A stretch of DNA of 64,000 bases from Chlorobium sp. (GCF_021740465.1 NZ_JAIOZR010000004.1:62001-126000), one strand, 5' to 3'; positions 8,993-18,261 are shown, counted from the stretch's first letter. The notes: a model not told the origin generated them from the letters alone. A program made the numbers and translations.

Positions 8993-9650
8993 TATTGCAC
9001 CGCTCCTGCTTACAATGAAACTCGCTGGGGTAACGACCGTGATTCTCTACCTGCTCGGCCTGCCTGTGGCATGGTTCCTGTCGCAGACACGCGTGCGCCT
9101 GAAACCGGTGCTCGAAGCGCTTTTCGCCCTGCCGCTCGTACTGCCGCCTTCGGTGCTCGGCTTTTACTTCCTGCTTGCATTCAGCCGCCAGGGGTGGCTC
9201 GGCTGCTTGTGGGAAGAGCTGTTCGGCCACCAGCTCGCATTCAGTTTTGATGGCCTCGTGCTGGGATCGGTGATTTTCAGCCTGCCGTTCATGGTGCATC
9301 CTTTGCAGGCCGGATTCAATGCCGTTCCTCACAATCTCATCGAGGCAAGCTACAGTCTCGGGAAATCGAAAACCCTGACCATGCTTAAGGTGATACTGCC
9401 ATCCATGAAAAGCTCCCTGCTCACCGGAGGCGTGCTGGCTTTCGCGCATACGGTCGGTGAGTTCGGGGTGGTGCTGATGATCGGCGGAAGTATCGACAAT
9501 GAAACGAAAGTCGCATCCATAGCCATTTACGATCTGGTGGAGTCGCTCGATTACCAGTCGGCCCACATCTATGCTGCAATCCTCTTCGTTTTTTCCTTTG
9601 CGATTCTCATGGCGGTCTATCTCGTCAACAAGAAACTCGATCTGCGATGA
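8982..9650 (+). CDS. modB: Molybdate ABC transporter permease
   Basis: A 222-residue inner-membrane permease with about five transmembrane helices and normal ModB length. The cytoplasmic EAA coupling loop is seen as EASYSLGKSKTLTMLKVILPSM, followed by the LAFAHTVGEFGVVLMIGG segment typical of ModB. It forms the channel driven by ModC and fed by ModA. Translationally coupled on both sides: start inside the di-TOBE gene and a 4-base ATGA overlap with modC. Confidence 0.95.
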   Translation: MTLDIAPLLLTMKLAGVTTVILYLLGLPVAWFLSQTRVRLKPVLEALFALPLVLPPSVLGFYFLLAFSRQGWLGCLWEELFGHQLAFSFDGLVLGSVIFSLPFMVHPLQAGFNAVPHNLIEASYSLGKSKTLTMLKVILPSMKSSLLTGGVLAFAHTVGEFGVVLMIGGSIDNETKVASIAIYDLVESLDYQSAHIYAAILFVFSFAILMAVYLVNKKLDLR

Positions 9651-10516
9651 TCCGGATTACCGTCGAGAAAAGACTTTCAGGGGCAAACGGACCCTTCACG
9701 CTTTCGGCAGACCTGCAAATGCAGCCCGAGTCGATTCTGACGCTCTACGGCAAGTCCGGCACCGGCAAAACCACGCTGCTCCGCATGCTGGCCGGACTGG
9801 AAAAACCCGACAGCGGGCGTATCGAGGTAAATGGCGTAACATGGTTCGACAGCGAATCCGGCATCAACCTGCCCCCGCAGAAGCGCAGGGTCGGTATGGT
9901 CTTCCAGGATTACGCCCTCTTTCCTACCATGACGGTACGGGAAAACCTGCTCTTCGCACAGGAGAAAAAAGATCCTCGCAAGGTGAACGAGATGCTCGAA
10001 CTTACCGGTCTTCTCGCACTGTGCGACCGCTACCCCGAGACGCTCTCCGGAGGACAGCGGCAGCGTGTGGCGCTGGCTCGGGCAATCCTGCGCACTCCCG
10101 ACATCCTGCTACTCGACGAACCGCTTTCGGCGCTCGATCAGAAAACCCGGGGGCAATTGCAGGACGAAATCCTCAAGGTTCACCGCCGCTTCAAACTCTC
10201 GACGCTCCTTGTTTCACACGACAAGCAGGAGGTGTTCAAGCTGTCGGACAGCGTCGCCGTCATCAAAAACGGACGCATCACCAGAAAAGGCTCTCCTCAC
10301 GAAGTTTTTCTCGACCGGCTCACCTCGAACAAGTTTTCGTTCATCAGTACCATCCTCAGCATCCGCAGGGTTGACTGCATCTATCTGGCCGTTATCGGAA
10401 CGGGCAACGAACTGGTGGAAGTGGTGCTGAGCGAACGGGACATGGCAGACCTGAAGCCGGGCGACGAGGTGCTGGTGGCATCGAAAGCGTTCAACCCTAT
10501 CGTGATGAAACTGTAA
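9647..10516 (+). CDS. modC: Molybdate ABC transporter ATP-binding protein
   Basis: A 289-residue ABC ATPase. Walker A is GKSGTGKTT (about residues 36-44), the Q-loop lies in VFQDYALFP, the signature is LSGGQRQRVALARA and Walker B is ILLLDEPLSALD followed by the switch His in LLVSHDKQEV. After the ATPase core the last 65 or so residues form a single TOBE domain (SIRRVDCIYLAV...PGDEVLVASKAFNPIVMKL), which in ModC proteins senses cytoplasmic molybdate. The start overlaps the modB stop (ATGA). Confidence 0.95.
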   Translation: MIRITVEKRLSGANGPFTLSADLQMQPESILTLYGKSGTGKTTLLRMLAGLEKPDSGRIEVNGVTWFDSESGINLPPQKRRVGMVFQDYALFPTMTVRENLLFAQEKKDPRKVNEMLELTGLLALCDRYPETLSGGQRQRVALARAILRTPDILLLDEPLSALDQKTRGQLQDEILKVHRRFKLSTLLVSHDKQEVFKLSDSVAVIKNGRITRKGSPHEVFLDRLTSNKFSFISTILSIRRVDCIYLAVIGTGNELVEVVLSERDMADLKPGDEVLVASKAFNPIVMKL

Positions 10517-10566
10517 ATAACGAGATAAGGAAATCAAATGACAAAACATATGCCAGGAGACAATCC

Positions 10567-10992
10567 ATGAACATCAGTGCAAGAAACGTATTCAAGGGAA
10601 CCATTACATCGGTCATCAGGGGAGCGGTCAATGCGGAGATCGACCTTGCCCTTGCCGACGGCACTTCGATCTGCTCGGTCATCACCATGGGAGCTGTCGA
10701 AAATCTCGGGCTGAAGGAGGGGATGGAAGCCTTCGCCATCATAAAAGCGAATTCCGTCATTGTCGGCACGAACCTGCACAAAGCGGCCATCAGCGCACGC
10801 AACCTCATATGCGGCACGGTGCAGAGCGTGATCGACGGGCCGGTCAGTGCCGAAATCGATATCGAAATCGGCCCGGGAACCGTACTTTCGGCGGTAATCA
10901 CGCATGAAAGCGCACGCAAGCTTGCACTGCAGGAGGGTTCGCATGCATGCGCCATCTTCAAGGCGTCGAGCGTGCTGATAGGCGTCGAATGA
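10567..10992 (+). CDS. Tandem Mop (molybdopterin/molybdate-binding) protein
   Basis: A 141-residue protein composed of two clear Mop repeats: SARNVFKGTITSVIRGAV at residues 4-21 and SARNLICGTVQSVIDGPV at about 76-93, each followed by a VNAEIDL or VSAEIDI strand and a TSICSVIT/GTVLSAVIT segment. Such ModG/Mop proteins assemble into ring-like oligomers that store several molybdate ions. It lies 50 bases after modC and is likely the last gene of the mod transcript. With the di-TOBE protein and the TOBE tail of ModC, the locus encodes five Mop/TOBE modules. Confidence 0.85.
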   Translation: MNISARNVFKGTITSVIRGAVNAEIDLALADGTSICSVITMGAVENLGLKEGMEAFAIIKANSVIVGTNLHKAAISARNLICGTVQSVIDGPVSAEIDIEIGPGTVLSAVITHESARKLALQEGSHACAIFKASSVLIGVE

Positions 10993-11145
10993 ACGTCAGC
11001 AGGACGCACCAGGACAGCCCCTGACATAACGGCGGGCAGTCCGGGGCGCACCTCGAACCTCCGAACGCCAGGCACCCTTCCTTCAACTTTTTACCGACCT
11101 GTGCTGTTAAGTGTTTGAAACGATTGAACGTAACCGGTAAAAACC

Positions 11146-11883
11146 ATGACAACATCCGGCAGAAAGGTCTGTTTTATGACCGGCGCCTCGGGAAAACTCG
11201 GCAGCGAGATCGCGCTTTCCGTTGCCGGACAGGGTTACACGGTATTTTTCACCTACCACCACTCGGAAGAGAAAGCCGCCGAAACGCTCGAACGTCTGCG
11301 ATGGGTGAGCCCTGAATCGGACATGGTGCAGTGCGACATTGCAAAACCGGCGGAAATCGCCGAGGCGTTCAGCCTCTTCAGGGAACTCTACGACCGCCTC
11401 GACCTCCTGATCGCCAGCGCATCGAACTTCTATCCGACCCGGTTGCCGGAGGTGACGGAAACGGAGTGGGACGATCTTGTCGACACCAACCTGAAGGGCA
11501 CCTTTTTCACCATGCAGGAGGCCGCGAGGATCATGCGGAAACAGCCTTTCGTATCCCGCATCATCACCATGACCGATATTTCGGCCGGGCTTGTATGGAA
11601 AAGTTACGCCCCCTACACGGTTTCGAAAGCCGGCATCCAGCACCTCACGAAAATCTTCGCCCGCGAGTTCGCCCCGGACATTCTGGTCAATTCGGTAGCT
11701 CCCGGCACCATCAGCACCTACCCCGACCGTGAGAACGAACCCGAAGACAGACTGGTCGAAAAGATTCCGCTCGGCAGGTCCGGCGATCCGCTCGACATCG
11801 TCCGGACGATCCTCTTTCTCATGGAGAGCGAGTATATCACCGGAGAGGTTATCAATGTGGACGGGGGAAGGCTATTGTTTTAG
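11146..11883 (+). CDS. Short-chain dehydrogenase/reductase, pteridine-reductase (PTR1/FolM)-like
   Basis: A 245-residue classical SDR. The cofactor motif is TGASGKLG at residues 12-19 and the active site has Y157-x3-K161. The position usually held by the catalytic Ser, 13 residues before the Tyr, is D144 in MTDISAG. An Asp there, with Tyr and Lys, is the arrangement known for trypanosomatid pteridine reductase PTR1 and bacterial FolM, which reduce dihydropterins. [10 protein letters not shown] and the C-terminal [11 protein letters not shown] are standard. Substrate is inferred from that triad only; a generic FabG-like reductase remains possible. It lies 150 bases downstream of the mod cluster. 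Confidence 0.8.
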   Translation: MTTSGRKVCFMTGASGKLGSEIALSVAGQGYTVFFTYHHSEEKAAETLERLRWVSPESDMVQCDIAKPAEIAEAFSLFRELYDRLDLLIASASNFYPTRLPEVTETEWDDLVDTNLKGTFFTMQEAARIMRKQPFVSRIITMTDISAGLVWKSYAPYTVSKAGIQHLTKIFAREFAPDILVNSVAPGTISTYPDRENEPEDRLVEKIPLGRSGDPLDIVRTILFLMESEYITGEVINVDGGRLLF

Positions 11884-11939
11884 CATAATGTCGTTATATT
11901 CCGTAGTACGAATTCAGATCAACATCAAGCCGAACGTTT

Positions 11940-12209
11940 ATGGAACAGGAAGTCCCGGTTATTATACACCGCAGCGATGAAAAAGAACCGGAAACACCGG
12001 GTGCTTCGCCGATACCCGAACAGGTGAGGGATATGGGCAGCACGCTTTCCGATGCGGTTTCCGCTTTCATGGAAAGCGAACAGTATGAACAATTGAAGCA
12101 GAAGGCGGCCGCGCTTAAAACATACATCAGGGAAAACCCCGTGCCTGCCATGCTCTATACGCTCGGCGCCGGTACAGTGCTTGGTTTTCTCCTGAAACGG
12201 AGACGCTGA
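11940..12209 (+). CDS. Small membrane-anchored protein, YqjD/ElaB (DUF883)-like
   Basis: An 89-residue protein: a polar, probably helical N-terminal two-thirds followed by one C-terminal hydrophobic segment (NPVPAMLYTLGAGTVLGFLLKRRR) ending in a basic tail. This layout, with a Pro-containing lead-in and a small-residue transmembrane helix, is that of the YqjD/ElaB family, members of which tether stationary-phase ribosomes to the E. coli inner membrane. It is followed 29 bases later by a YqjE-like gene, matching the E. coli yqjD-yqjE order. The function here is inferred from family and context only. Confidence 0.6.
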   Translation: MEQEVPVIIHRSDEKEPETPGASPIPEQVRDMGSTLSDAVSAFMESEQYEQLKQKAAALKTYIRENPVPAMLYTLGAGTVLGFLLKRRR

Positions 12210-12238
12210 GCCGCACTCTCCATTTTTTCGATACCAAC

Positions 12239-12634
12239 ATGAACCGTCAGACCCCGCCACACAGCCGGACAGAACAGCCCAAGCAGAAACATGCAGGCCT
12301 GCCGAAGCTGCTTGACGATACCGTTACCTCCACCTTTGAGGATGTGATGGCCATTATCGAAGCCAAAACCGAGCTGGTCAAGATAGATATCACCAAAAAA
12401 ATCTCCATTGCCGCAGCCCTGCTCATTCTTGTGGTGGTACTGCTCATCGGCGTCGCCTACCTGATTACCACGATGGCGCTGCTGCTTGGCGAACTGACCG
12501 GTCATCCGTTCGTGGGCTATCTCCTGATAAGCCTTGCGTTCCTTTCGTGTTTTTTCTTTTTCATCAAGATCAGGCCGGACGTGCTGCCGAACCTGATACA
12601 AAAAATTCTTCTTTCCTCACATGACTACAAATGA
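12239..12634 (+). CDS. YqjE-like / phage-holin-superfamily membrane protein
   Basis: A 131-residue protein with an amphipathic N-terminal region (LLDDTVTSTFEDVMAIIEAKTELVKIDITKK) and two adjacent transmembrane helices (about residues 60-82 and 91-117). This is the organisation of the YqjE/putative Actinobacterial holin-X family. No lysis genes are nearby, so a phage holin role is unlikely. Middle gene of a three-gene set; its end overlaps the next gene by 14 bases. Confidence 0.65.
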   Translation: MNRQTPPHSRTEQPKQKHAGLPKLLDDTVTSTFEDVMAIIEAKTELVKIDITKKISIAAALLILVVVLLIGVAYLITTMALLLGELTGHPFVGYLLISLAFLSCFFFFIKIRPDVLPNLIQKILLSSHDYK

Positions 12635-13010
12635 ACATCTGGACGGCATTCAGGCCCGTATAGAGGATCTGCAGAATACCATCGCAGAAAAGGAAGAGCA
12701 GATCAGACAACGGGCCCGTCATTTGAAGGAAGACCTGCAGGCTGAGCTCTCCCCCCTGGAGGTAATAAAAAAACATCCGCTTGGAGCCGCCGGTACAGTA
12801 CTTGCTTTCGGCTTCCTTCTCGGCAGGGCGCTCAAACCCTCCCTGAAACCCTCCAGCATCACGGCCAGCGATATTCCTTCCGAGCCTTCTGTACATCATC
12901 CCTCAACGGTTAAAAGCGCCATGGGCACCATCGGTGTCGATATCCTGCGCTCCGCAAAGGATCTCGGATTCACCTACCTGCAGCGTTATCTCGACCGGAA
13001 AATCCGGTAG
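12621..13010 (+). CDS. Small coiled-coil/membrane protein of the yqjDE-like set
   Basis: A 129-residue protein starting MTTNEHLDGIQARIEDLQNTIAEKEEQ, a charged heptad-like coiled coil, followed by a small-residue hydrophobic segment (HPLGAAGTVLAFGFLLGRAL, about residues 48-67) and a C-terminal helix ending in YLQRYLDRKIR. Position and size resemble yqjK of the E. coli yqjDEK operon, although the hydrophobic segment looks more like DUF883. Translationally coupled to the preceding gene. No defined function. Confidence 0.55.
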   Translation: MTTNEHLDGIQARIEDLQNTIAEKEEQIRQRARHLKEDLQAELSPLEVIKKHPLGAAGTVLAFGFLLGRALKPSLKPSSITASDIPSEPSVHHPSTVKSAMGTIGVDILRSAKDLGFTYLQRYLDRKIR

Positions 13011-13242
13011 GTGCAGACACCCCATCCCTCTGCCAGACAAAGTTTTCCCCGGTTTTCAGGCAGCGGCATGCAGCACCGTTCCCGATACCGGACAGATGGC
13101 TGCAGGCCTCCGGACTCCGATGACGGAACGCAAAAGCCCGAGCACCTGAACCGGATGTTTTATCGAGAATTTCCGTACCTTGACAGGAGCATTAAATATC
13201 CCCGTTTACGGGGAGATACGTATTCCATACACTGAACCAATA

Positions 13243-16200
13243 ATGACCACAAGCAACCCGCAGAACCCGGTCTCCGGCATTAAAGAGCATTTTTATGTCA
13301 ACCGGCCTACAAGAGCGCTGTTTCATCTCAGTGACCCGGACTTTCTCCGCCTCACGGCAGACATGCATGAGAGTCAGAAAAAAGCCGAAGAACAATCAAG
13401 GATTCTGAACGCCCACCTCTCGGAACGTCAGTCCGAAACGGCCGAAGCCATTCTTCCGGCGCAGTTTCATGGCATGAAGCTGCTTCACGAAGTGCTGCAC
13501 TACGTGCTCTCGAAAACGACAGCAGTACGCAATCCTGCACTTTTTGCAACCATCCGGAAAAGTTTCGAGGAGACTCTTCCGGAACACGACACCCTCCGCT
13601 ATCTCAACCGGTTCCTCGATTCGTTTCCGACTCAGGGCATCTACATCGGCGTGGAGCACCCGGAAAATTTTCTGAAGAACCCAGAAAACCGGGAAGAGGT
13701 GATCGAGGAGTCGCTGCTTGTGTGGCTGAACAACCAGAACCCGGCTTTCGATCGGTTTTCCACATTTATTTCCGATCGTGATCTCCGCAGCGAAACCGCT
13801 TATCCGAAACTTATCCGAACAATGCTGGGCGCCATGAAGGCCATGGGACCAGCCGGGCCCGACAACACCGACCTGGCGGAACTGATCACCATGCCTATCC
13901 GGCATGCACCCAACTCGATTCTTGACCAGCTGCGTTATATCCGTCTCAACTGGGCGGAGCTGCTTGAGGGATCGCCATTCTGGCCGCTGCTCGACGAAGC
14001 CATTTCCTACATTCAGGATGAAGACCGTTATCTGTTTTTTGAAAGCCAGGCCGCGGCTGGAGAGATTGGCCGCAGAGAGGGCGGATGGTTTGAAAAGGGT
14101 GCCGAGGCCCCTGATTTCAGTTCGCTCGACAACGCTCCGGCAAACTACTCTCCGGATTCGTCGTGGATGCCGGAAGTGGTGATGATCGCCAAAAGCACCT
14201 ACGTCTGGCTCGACCAGCTCAGCAAACAGTACCGGCGGCACATCTCCAGGCTTCAGGATATTCCCGACGAGGAGCTCGACCTGCTGGCCGAAAGGGGATT
14301 CACCTCTCTCTGGCTGATCGGGCTCTGGCAGCGGAGCCCCGCATCGCAGAAGGTCAAGCAGATCCAGGGCAATCCCGAAGCGAAAGCTTCGGCTTACGCG
14401 CTCGACCGATACGACATTGCCGACGATCTCGGCGGCTACGACGGGTACCTCAACCTGCGGCACCGTACCATGCAACGGGGCATGCGCCTTGCCAGCGACA
14501 TGGTTCCGAACCACACAGGCATCGATTCGGAACTTGTGAAAAACCAGCCCGACTGGTTTCTCTCCTCCCCCTGGCCGCCCTACGCGAACTACACCTATAA
14601 CGGTCCTAATCTCAGTGACGACCACCGCTACGGCATCTATATCGAGGACGGTTACTGGAACCGCACCGATGCCGCGGTCACCTTCAAGCGGGTCGATCAT
14701 TCGAACGGCGATACCCGCTATATCTACCACGGCAACGACGGCACCAACATGCCCTGGAACGATACCGCACAGCTGAACTTCCTCAGCGCCGAAGTCCGCG
14801 AAGGGGTGATCCAGCAGATTCTGCATGTGGCCCGCATGTTCCCGGTCATCCGCTTCGATGCAGCCATGGTGCTCGCAAAACGGCATATCCAGCGCCTCTG
14901 GTTCCCGCTGCCCGGCCATGCGGCGGCAATACCTTCGCGCTCCGCTCATGCGCTGAGCATGGTTGATTTCGACGCAGCCATACCGGTGGAGTTCTGGCGT
15001 GAGGTGGTGGACAGGGTACAGAGTGAAGTTCCCGACACCCTGCTGCTTGCCGAAGCATTCTGGATGCTCGAAGGATACTTCGTGCGCACTCTCGGCATGC
15101 ACCGCGTTTACAACAGCGCATTCATGCACATGCTGAAAAAGGAGGACAATGCCGGTTACCGCTACCTGATCAAGAATACGCTCGAATTCGACGCGGAAAT
15201 CCTCAAGAGGTACGTGAACTTCATGAACAATCCCGACGAGGATACCGCGATATCGCAGTTCGGAAACGGCGACAAGTATTTCGGCATCTGCATGATGATG
15301 ATCACCTTGCCGGGCCTTCCGATGTTCGGCCATGGCCAGGTTGAGGGGTTCCATGAAAAATACGGTATGGAATACGCCAAAGCCTATTACGACGAGCAAC
15401 CCGACGACCATCTGGTTTCGCGGCACTATCGGGAAATCTTCCCGATCATGAAGAAACGCCCGCTCTTTGCCGAAGTATGCAACTTCTTCCTCTACGATGT
15501 CTACAGTCCTGAAGGAACGGTAAACGAAAACATCTTCGCTTATTCAAATCGGCTTGGCGATGACAGGGCTCTTTTCATCTTCAACAATACCATCAACCAG
15601 GCTTCAGGCTGGATCAGGATCTCTTCCGGGTACAAGTTCGAGGGCGCCATCCGGCAGTCGTCACTTTTCGAGGGCCTCGGACTCGGAACGGACGAAAACG
15701 TGTACGTCGTCTTCAGGGATCATGCCTGCGGGCTCGAATTCATTCGTCCTGCAGCGCAGCTTGCCTCTGAAGGCCTGTTCCTGTCGCTTGACGGATACCG
15801 TTACAATCTCCTGCTCGACTTCCGGGAGGTCCGTCCATCGAAGCTTCGCCCCTACGATATGCTCTGCCGCGAACTCGACGGACAAGGGATCGCTTCGATA
15901 GAACACGCCGTGCTTTCCATGAGCCTCGCTCCTCTTCACCGGGTAATTACCGGATTCTTCGAAACCCCAGGAATTCCCGTGCCCGGCGAAACCCCTGCCG
16001 GTAAAAAAGAGCTGGATGCGTTCGGTGGGGATCTCGGAAAACTGCTCGGGGAAATAGCCTCCCTTTTCGGAGATCTTGTTGAACAGGAGATCAGGGTTCC
16101 AGAGAACCTTCCGGATGCAGCCCTCGCCCTTTATGGAGCCTCGGAGGAGCTGCTGGCAGAGGAAAAGCTGCAGGCGAAGGGCCTTCTGGAGCTCCCCGAT

Positions 16201-16758
16201 CCGACACTTGTGGTGCACTGGATCATTATGGACTCGATTCAGAAGATGCTTGCTGCCAACAGCCTCCTGGGCACCAATCTCATCGACCAGTGGCTGATGC
16301 ATGACAGCCTTGGGGCATACTACAGGGATAAAGGCTTCAGCGGCATTGCCGGTGGCACGATTGCCGATCTCCTCTGCTGTCTGCTTTCGGCTCCCGATAC
16401 CCTGGAAACAGGCGATACGGAAAGCGTCGTGCTCGAAAGCCTGAAAACCCTGCATCAAACCTGCCAGGGCTCGCTGGAGCGGCTGCTGCAGATCGCATAC
16501 CGGCATCAGAAAACATGGTTCCGCGAGCAGGGATTCAGTGTGCTCGCCTCATGGCTTATCCTGACGGATTCACTGAAGCGGAGGACGGCTCATGAGGAAC
16601 AGAGGCCCGGAACGGATGCGGGAACGCCGGGTTCCGATGCCCTGAAAGATCTCGACATACGGGCATTTCTTTCGGGATATGAACTGGGCGCCCTTCTGCA
16701 AAGGGCTCCGGAACATGCCCCGGCCCGTAACAGCGAACTGCTTCCGGAAAAGGCCTGA
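13243..16758 (+). CDS. Very large GH13 (alpha-amylase family) protein
   Basis: A 1171-residue protein started at the ATG at 13243; an earlier in-frame start adds unrelated residues. The first 350 or so residues are helical with no recognised domain. The (beta/alpha)8 barrel shows GH13 regions I (DMVPNH, D419), II (RFDAAM, nucleophile D539) and III (LLAEAFW, acid E604). Region IV reads NNPDEDT, with D665 as the likely third carboxylate but Pro where the usual NHD has His. Beta-rich C-terminal sequence (about 760-870) is followed by a further helical region of roughly 270 residues. No signal peptide is seen, so cytosolic alpha-glucan metabolism is likely. Substrate and hydrolase versus transferase activity are unassigned. 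Confidence 0.85.
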   Translation: MTTSNPQNPVSGIKEHFYVNRPTRALFHLSDPDFLRLTADMHESQKKAEEQSRILNAHLSERQSETAEAILPAQFHGMKLLHEVLHYVLSKTTAVRNPALFATIRKSFEETLPEHDTLRYLNRFLDSFPTQGIYIGVEHPENFLKNPENREEVIEESLLVWLNNQNPAFDRFSTFISDRDLRSETAYPKLIRTMLGAMKAMGPAGPDNTDLAELITMPIRHAPNSILDQLRYIRLNWAELLEGSPFWPLLDEAISYIQDEDRYLFFESQAAAGEIGRREGGWFEKGAEAPDFSSLDNAPANYSPDSSWMPEVVMIAKSTYVWLDQLSKQYRRHISRLQDIPDEELDLLAERGFTSLWLIGLWQRSPASQKVKQIQGNPEAKASAYALDRYDIADDLGGYDGYLNLRHRTMQRGMRLASDMVPNHTGIDSELVKNQPDWFLSSPWPPYANYTYNGPNLSDDHRYGIYIEDGYWNRTDAAVTFKRVDHSNGDTRYIYHGNDGTNMPWNDTAQLNFLSAEVREGVIQQILHVARMFPVIRFDAAMVLAKRHIQRLWFPLPGHAAAIPSRSAHALSMVDFDAAIPVEFWREVVDRVQSEVPDTLLLAEAFWMLEGYFVRTLGMHRVYNSAFMHMLKKEDNAGYRYLIKNTLEFDAEILKRYVNFMNNPDEDTAISQFGNGDKYFGICMMMITLPGLPMFGHGQVEGFHEKYGMEYAKAYYDEQPDDHLVSRHYREIFPIMKKRPLFAEVCNFFLYDVYSPEGTVNENIFAYSNRLGDDRALFIFNNTINQASGWIRISSGYKFEGAIRQSSLFEGLGLGTDENVYVVFRDHACGLEFIRPAAQLASEGLFLSLDGYRYNLLLDFREVRPSKLRPYDMLCRELDGQGIASIEHAVLSMSLAPLHRVITGFFETPGIPVPGETPAGKKELDAFGGDLGKLLGEIASLFGDLVEQEIRVPENLPDAALALYGASEELLAEEKLQAKGLLELPDPTLVVHWIIMDSIQKMLAANSLLGTNLIDQWLMHDSLGAYYRDKGFSGIAGGTIADLLCCLLSAPDTLETGDTESVVLESLKTLHQTCQGSLERLLQIAYRHQKTWFREQGFSVLASWLILTDSLKRRTAHEEQRPGTDAGTPGSDALKDLDIRAFLSGYELGALLQRAPEHAPARNSELLPEKA

Positions 16759-16874
16759 AAGCGCCTGCATCCTCTCCCGGAATGCCGGGAAAATAGCGGT
16801 CGACTGCGCCGGAAAAGCGGAGAAGGGCTGCCTGAAAAGGCGGCCCTTCGGCATTGCAGGCAGTCGCGGGCGGC

Positions 16875-16919
16875 AAAAAAAAAGCCGCCTCATCCGTTGA
16901 AGATGAGGCGGCTTTTTTA
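16875..16919. terminator. Bidirectional intrinsic terminator between the GH13 gene and petB
   Basis: Fourteen-base perfect stem (AAAGCCGCCTCATC at 16881-16894 with its complement at 16902-16915), seven-base loop, an A-tract on the left and a T-tract on the right. Serves two convergent genes. Confidence 0.9.
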
Positions 16920-16941
16920 GATATCGCTGAGCGACTAGGGC

Positions 16942-18240
16942 CTACAGCTGGCTGTATTCAGCATAAACCCTGTAGGTATTGATCAGAAGGAAAGCAAGCA
17001 CAAGAAGACCGAGAATGGTGAAAACCGGGCTTCTCTGCTCTCTGGAGGCCTGACGGTCGAGGAAAGGGACAAGAATCCAGAGAATGGCGCCGACCGTGAA
17101 GAGCACGATGGCAAGCAGTTCGCCACCTTCAAAGGTGAAATCCTTGAGAAGCTGGAACTGTGCCCAGAAGTACCATTCCGGCTTGATGCCTACCGGAGCC
17201 GATCCGAGCGGGTCGGCCTGTACGCCGATCTCCCAGGGGAACATGACGGCCAGATAGATAAGCAGACCGAAACCGATCAGCCAGCCTATAGCATCCTTGG
17301 CAAGGAAGGTCGGGAAGAACTTCTCGTAGCCTTTGACGAGACCGGCCTCTTTGTACCCTATAGGAGCCGAGGTCCCGAGCACCTGAACAAGCAGGAGGTG
17401 AGCGGAGAGCACAAGCAGAAGAAGACCGGGAAGCAGAACCACGTGCAGCGAGAACATGCGTGTAAGGGTTTCAGGGCTGACGTCCGTTCCACCGCGAAGG
17501 ATATCGACAAGCAGGGCTCCGCCGGGCATGACCTTGGGAACTTCGGTACCTACCTGCGTTGCGAAGAACGCAAGCTCATTCCAGGGCAGAAGGTAACCGG
17601 TAAAGCCGAATCCGAGAGAGAGCACGAGCAGCACAAAACCGCTTACCCACATGAGCTCACGGGGCTTGCGATAGGACTTCATGAAGAAGGTGCTGAACAT
17701 GTGGATAAAGGCCATGCCGATCATGAGGTTGGCCGACCATGCGTGAACCTGACGGATCAGCCAGCCGAAAGGAATCTCTTTCTGGATGAACACGAAGGAG
17801 GTGAAGGCTTCCGCGCCGGTCGGCTTGTAGTACTGCAGCAGAAGAAGACCGGTAAGAACCTGGATGATAAAAAAGAAAAGAGTGAGGCCGCCGAAGTAGT
17901 ACCAGAAGGAGAGACGGTGCTGGGGCACCTCTTTTTTCTTCAGGTAGTCGATGACGGGAATCATCACATAAAACCGCTCCTGAAACCATGAAGCCAGAGC
18001 GCTTTGCTTGCTGTCCTTGTATGGATTCGGGTCGGGACGATCTACCGGAGGTTTGTAAACGCCGCCGGAAGCAGCGGGTTTGGCAGCAGCGGGAGCGGCC
18101 GGTTTTGCCGTTCCTGCAGCAGGCTTTGCAGAACCCGGAGCGGCCGGCTTGGCGGCACCCGGGGCAGCGGGTTTCGGCTTGGCAGGAGCATTTCCTGCCG
18201 GAGCATTCTGATTGTTCTCAGCCATATTTTCTGACTCCAT
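16942..18240 (-). CDS. petB: Cytochrome b of the Rieske/cytochrome b complex (fused b6-subunit IV type)
   Basis: A 432-residue cytochrome b that oxidises menaquinol in the photosynthetic electron transport chain. After a low-complexity Ala/Pro/Lys N-terminal extension (about residues 8-65) comes the four-helix haem-binding half with the haem-ligand His pairs ([14 protein letters not shown] and [21 protein letters not shown]), then the Qo PEWY loop ([16 protein letters not shown]) and the C-terminal helices. The fused form and pairing with petC are typical of green sulfur bacteria. The extension is absent from most cytochromes b. Starts 21 bases after the petC stop. Confidence 0.95.
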   Translation of the reverse strand: MESENMAENNQNAPAGNAPAKPKPAAPGAAKPAAPGSAKPAAGTAKPAAPAAAKPAASGGVYKPPVDRPDPNPYKDSKQSALASWFQERFYVMIPVIDYLKKKEVPQHRLSFWYYFGGLTLFFFIIQVLTGLLLLQYYKPTGAEAFTSFVFIQKEIPFGWLIRQVHAWSANLMIGMAFIHMFSTFFMKSYRKPRELMWVSGFVLLVLSLGFGFTGYLLPWNELAFFATQVGTEVPKVMPGGALLVDILRGGTDVSPETLTRMFSLHVVLLPGLLLLVLSAHLLLVQVLGTSAPIGYKEAGLVKGYEKFFPTFLAKDAIGWLIGFGLLIYLAVMFPWEIGVQADPLGSAPVGIKPEWYFWAQFQLLKDFTFEGGELLAIVLFTVGAILWILVPFLDRQASREQRSPVFTILGLLVLAFLLINTYRVYAEYSQL

Positions 18241-18261
18241 TGGTTTTCAACAACGTTAAAA

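Noticed and set aside
12239-12634. Phage holin, suggesting a prophage remnant
   Set aside because: No endolysin, structural or integrase genes nearby; neighbours match the yqjD/E/K-like set.
13396-15426. A 676-codon open frame antisense to the GH13 gene
   Set aside because: It lies wholly opposite a gene with intact GH13 motifs, has a His/Arg/Val-rich composition typical of antisense frames in this codon usage, and shows no domain.
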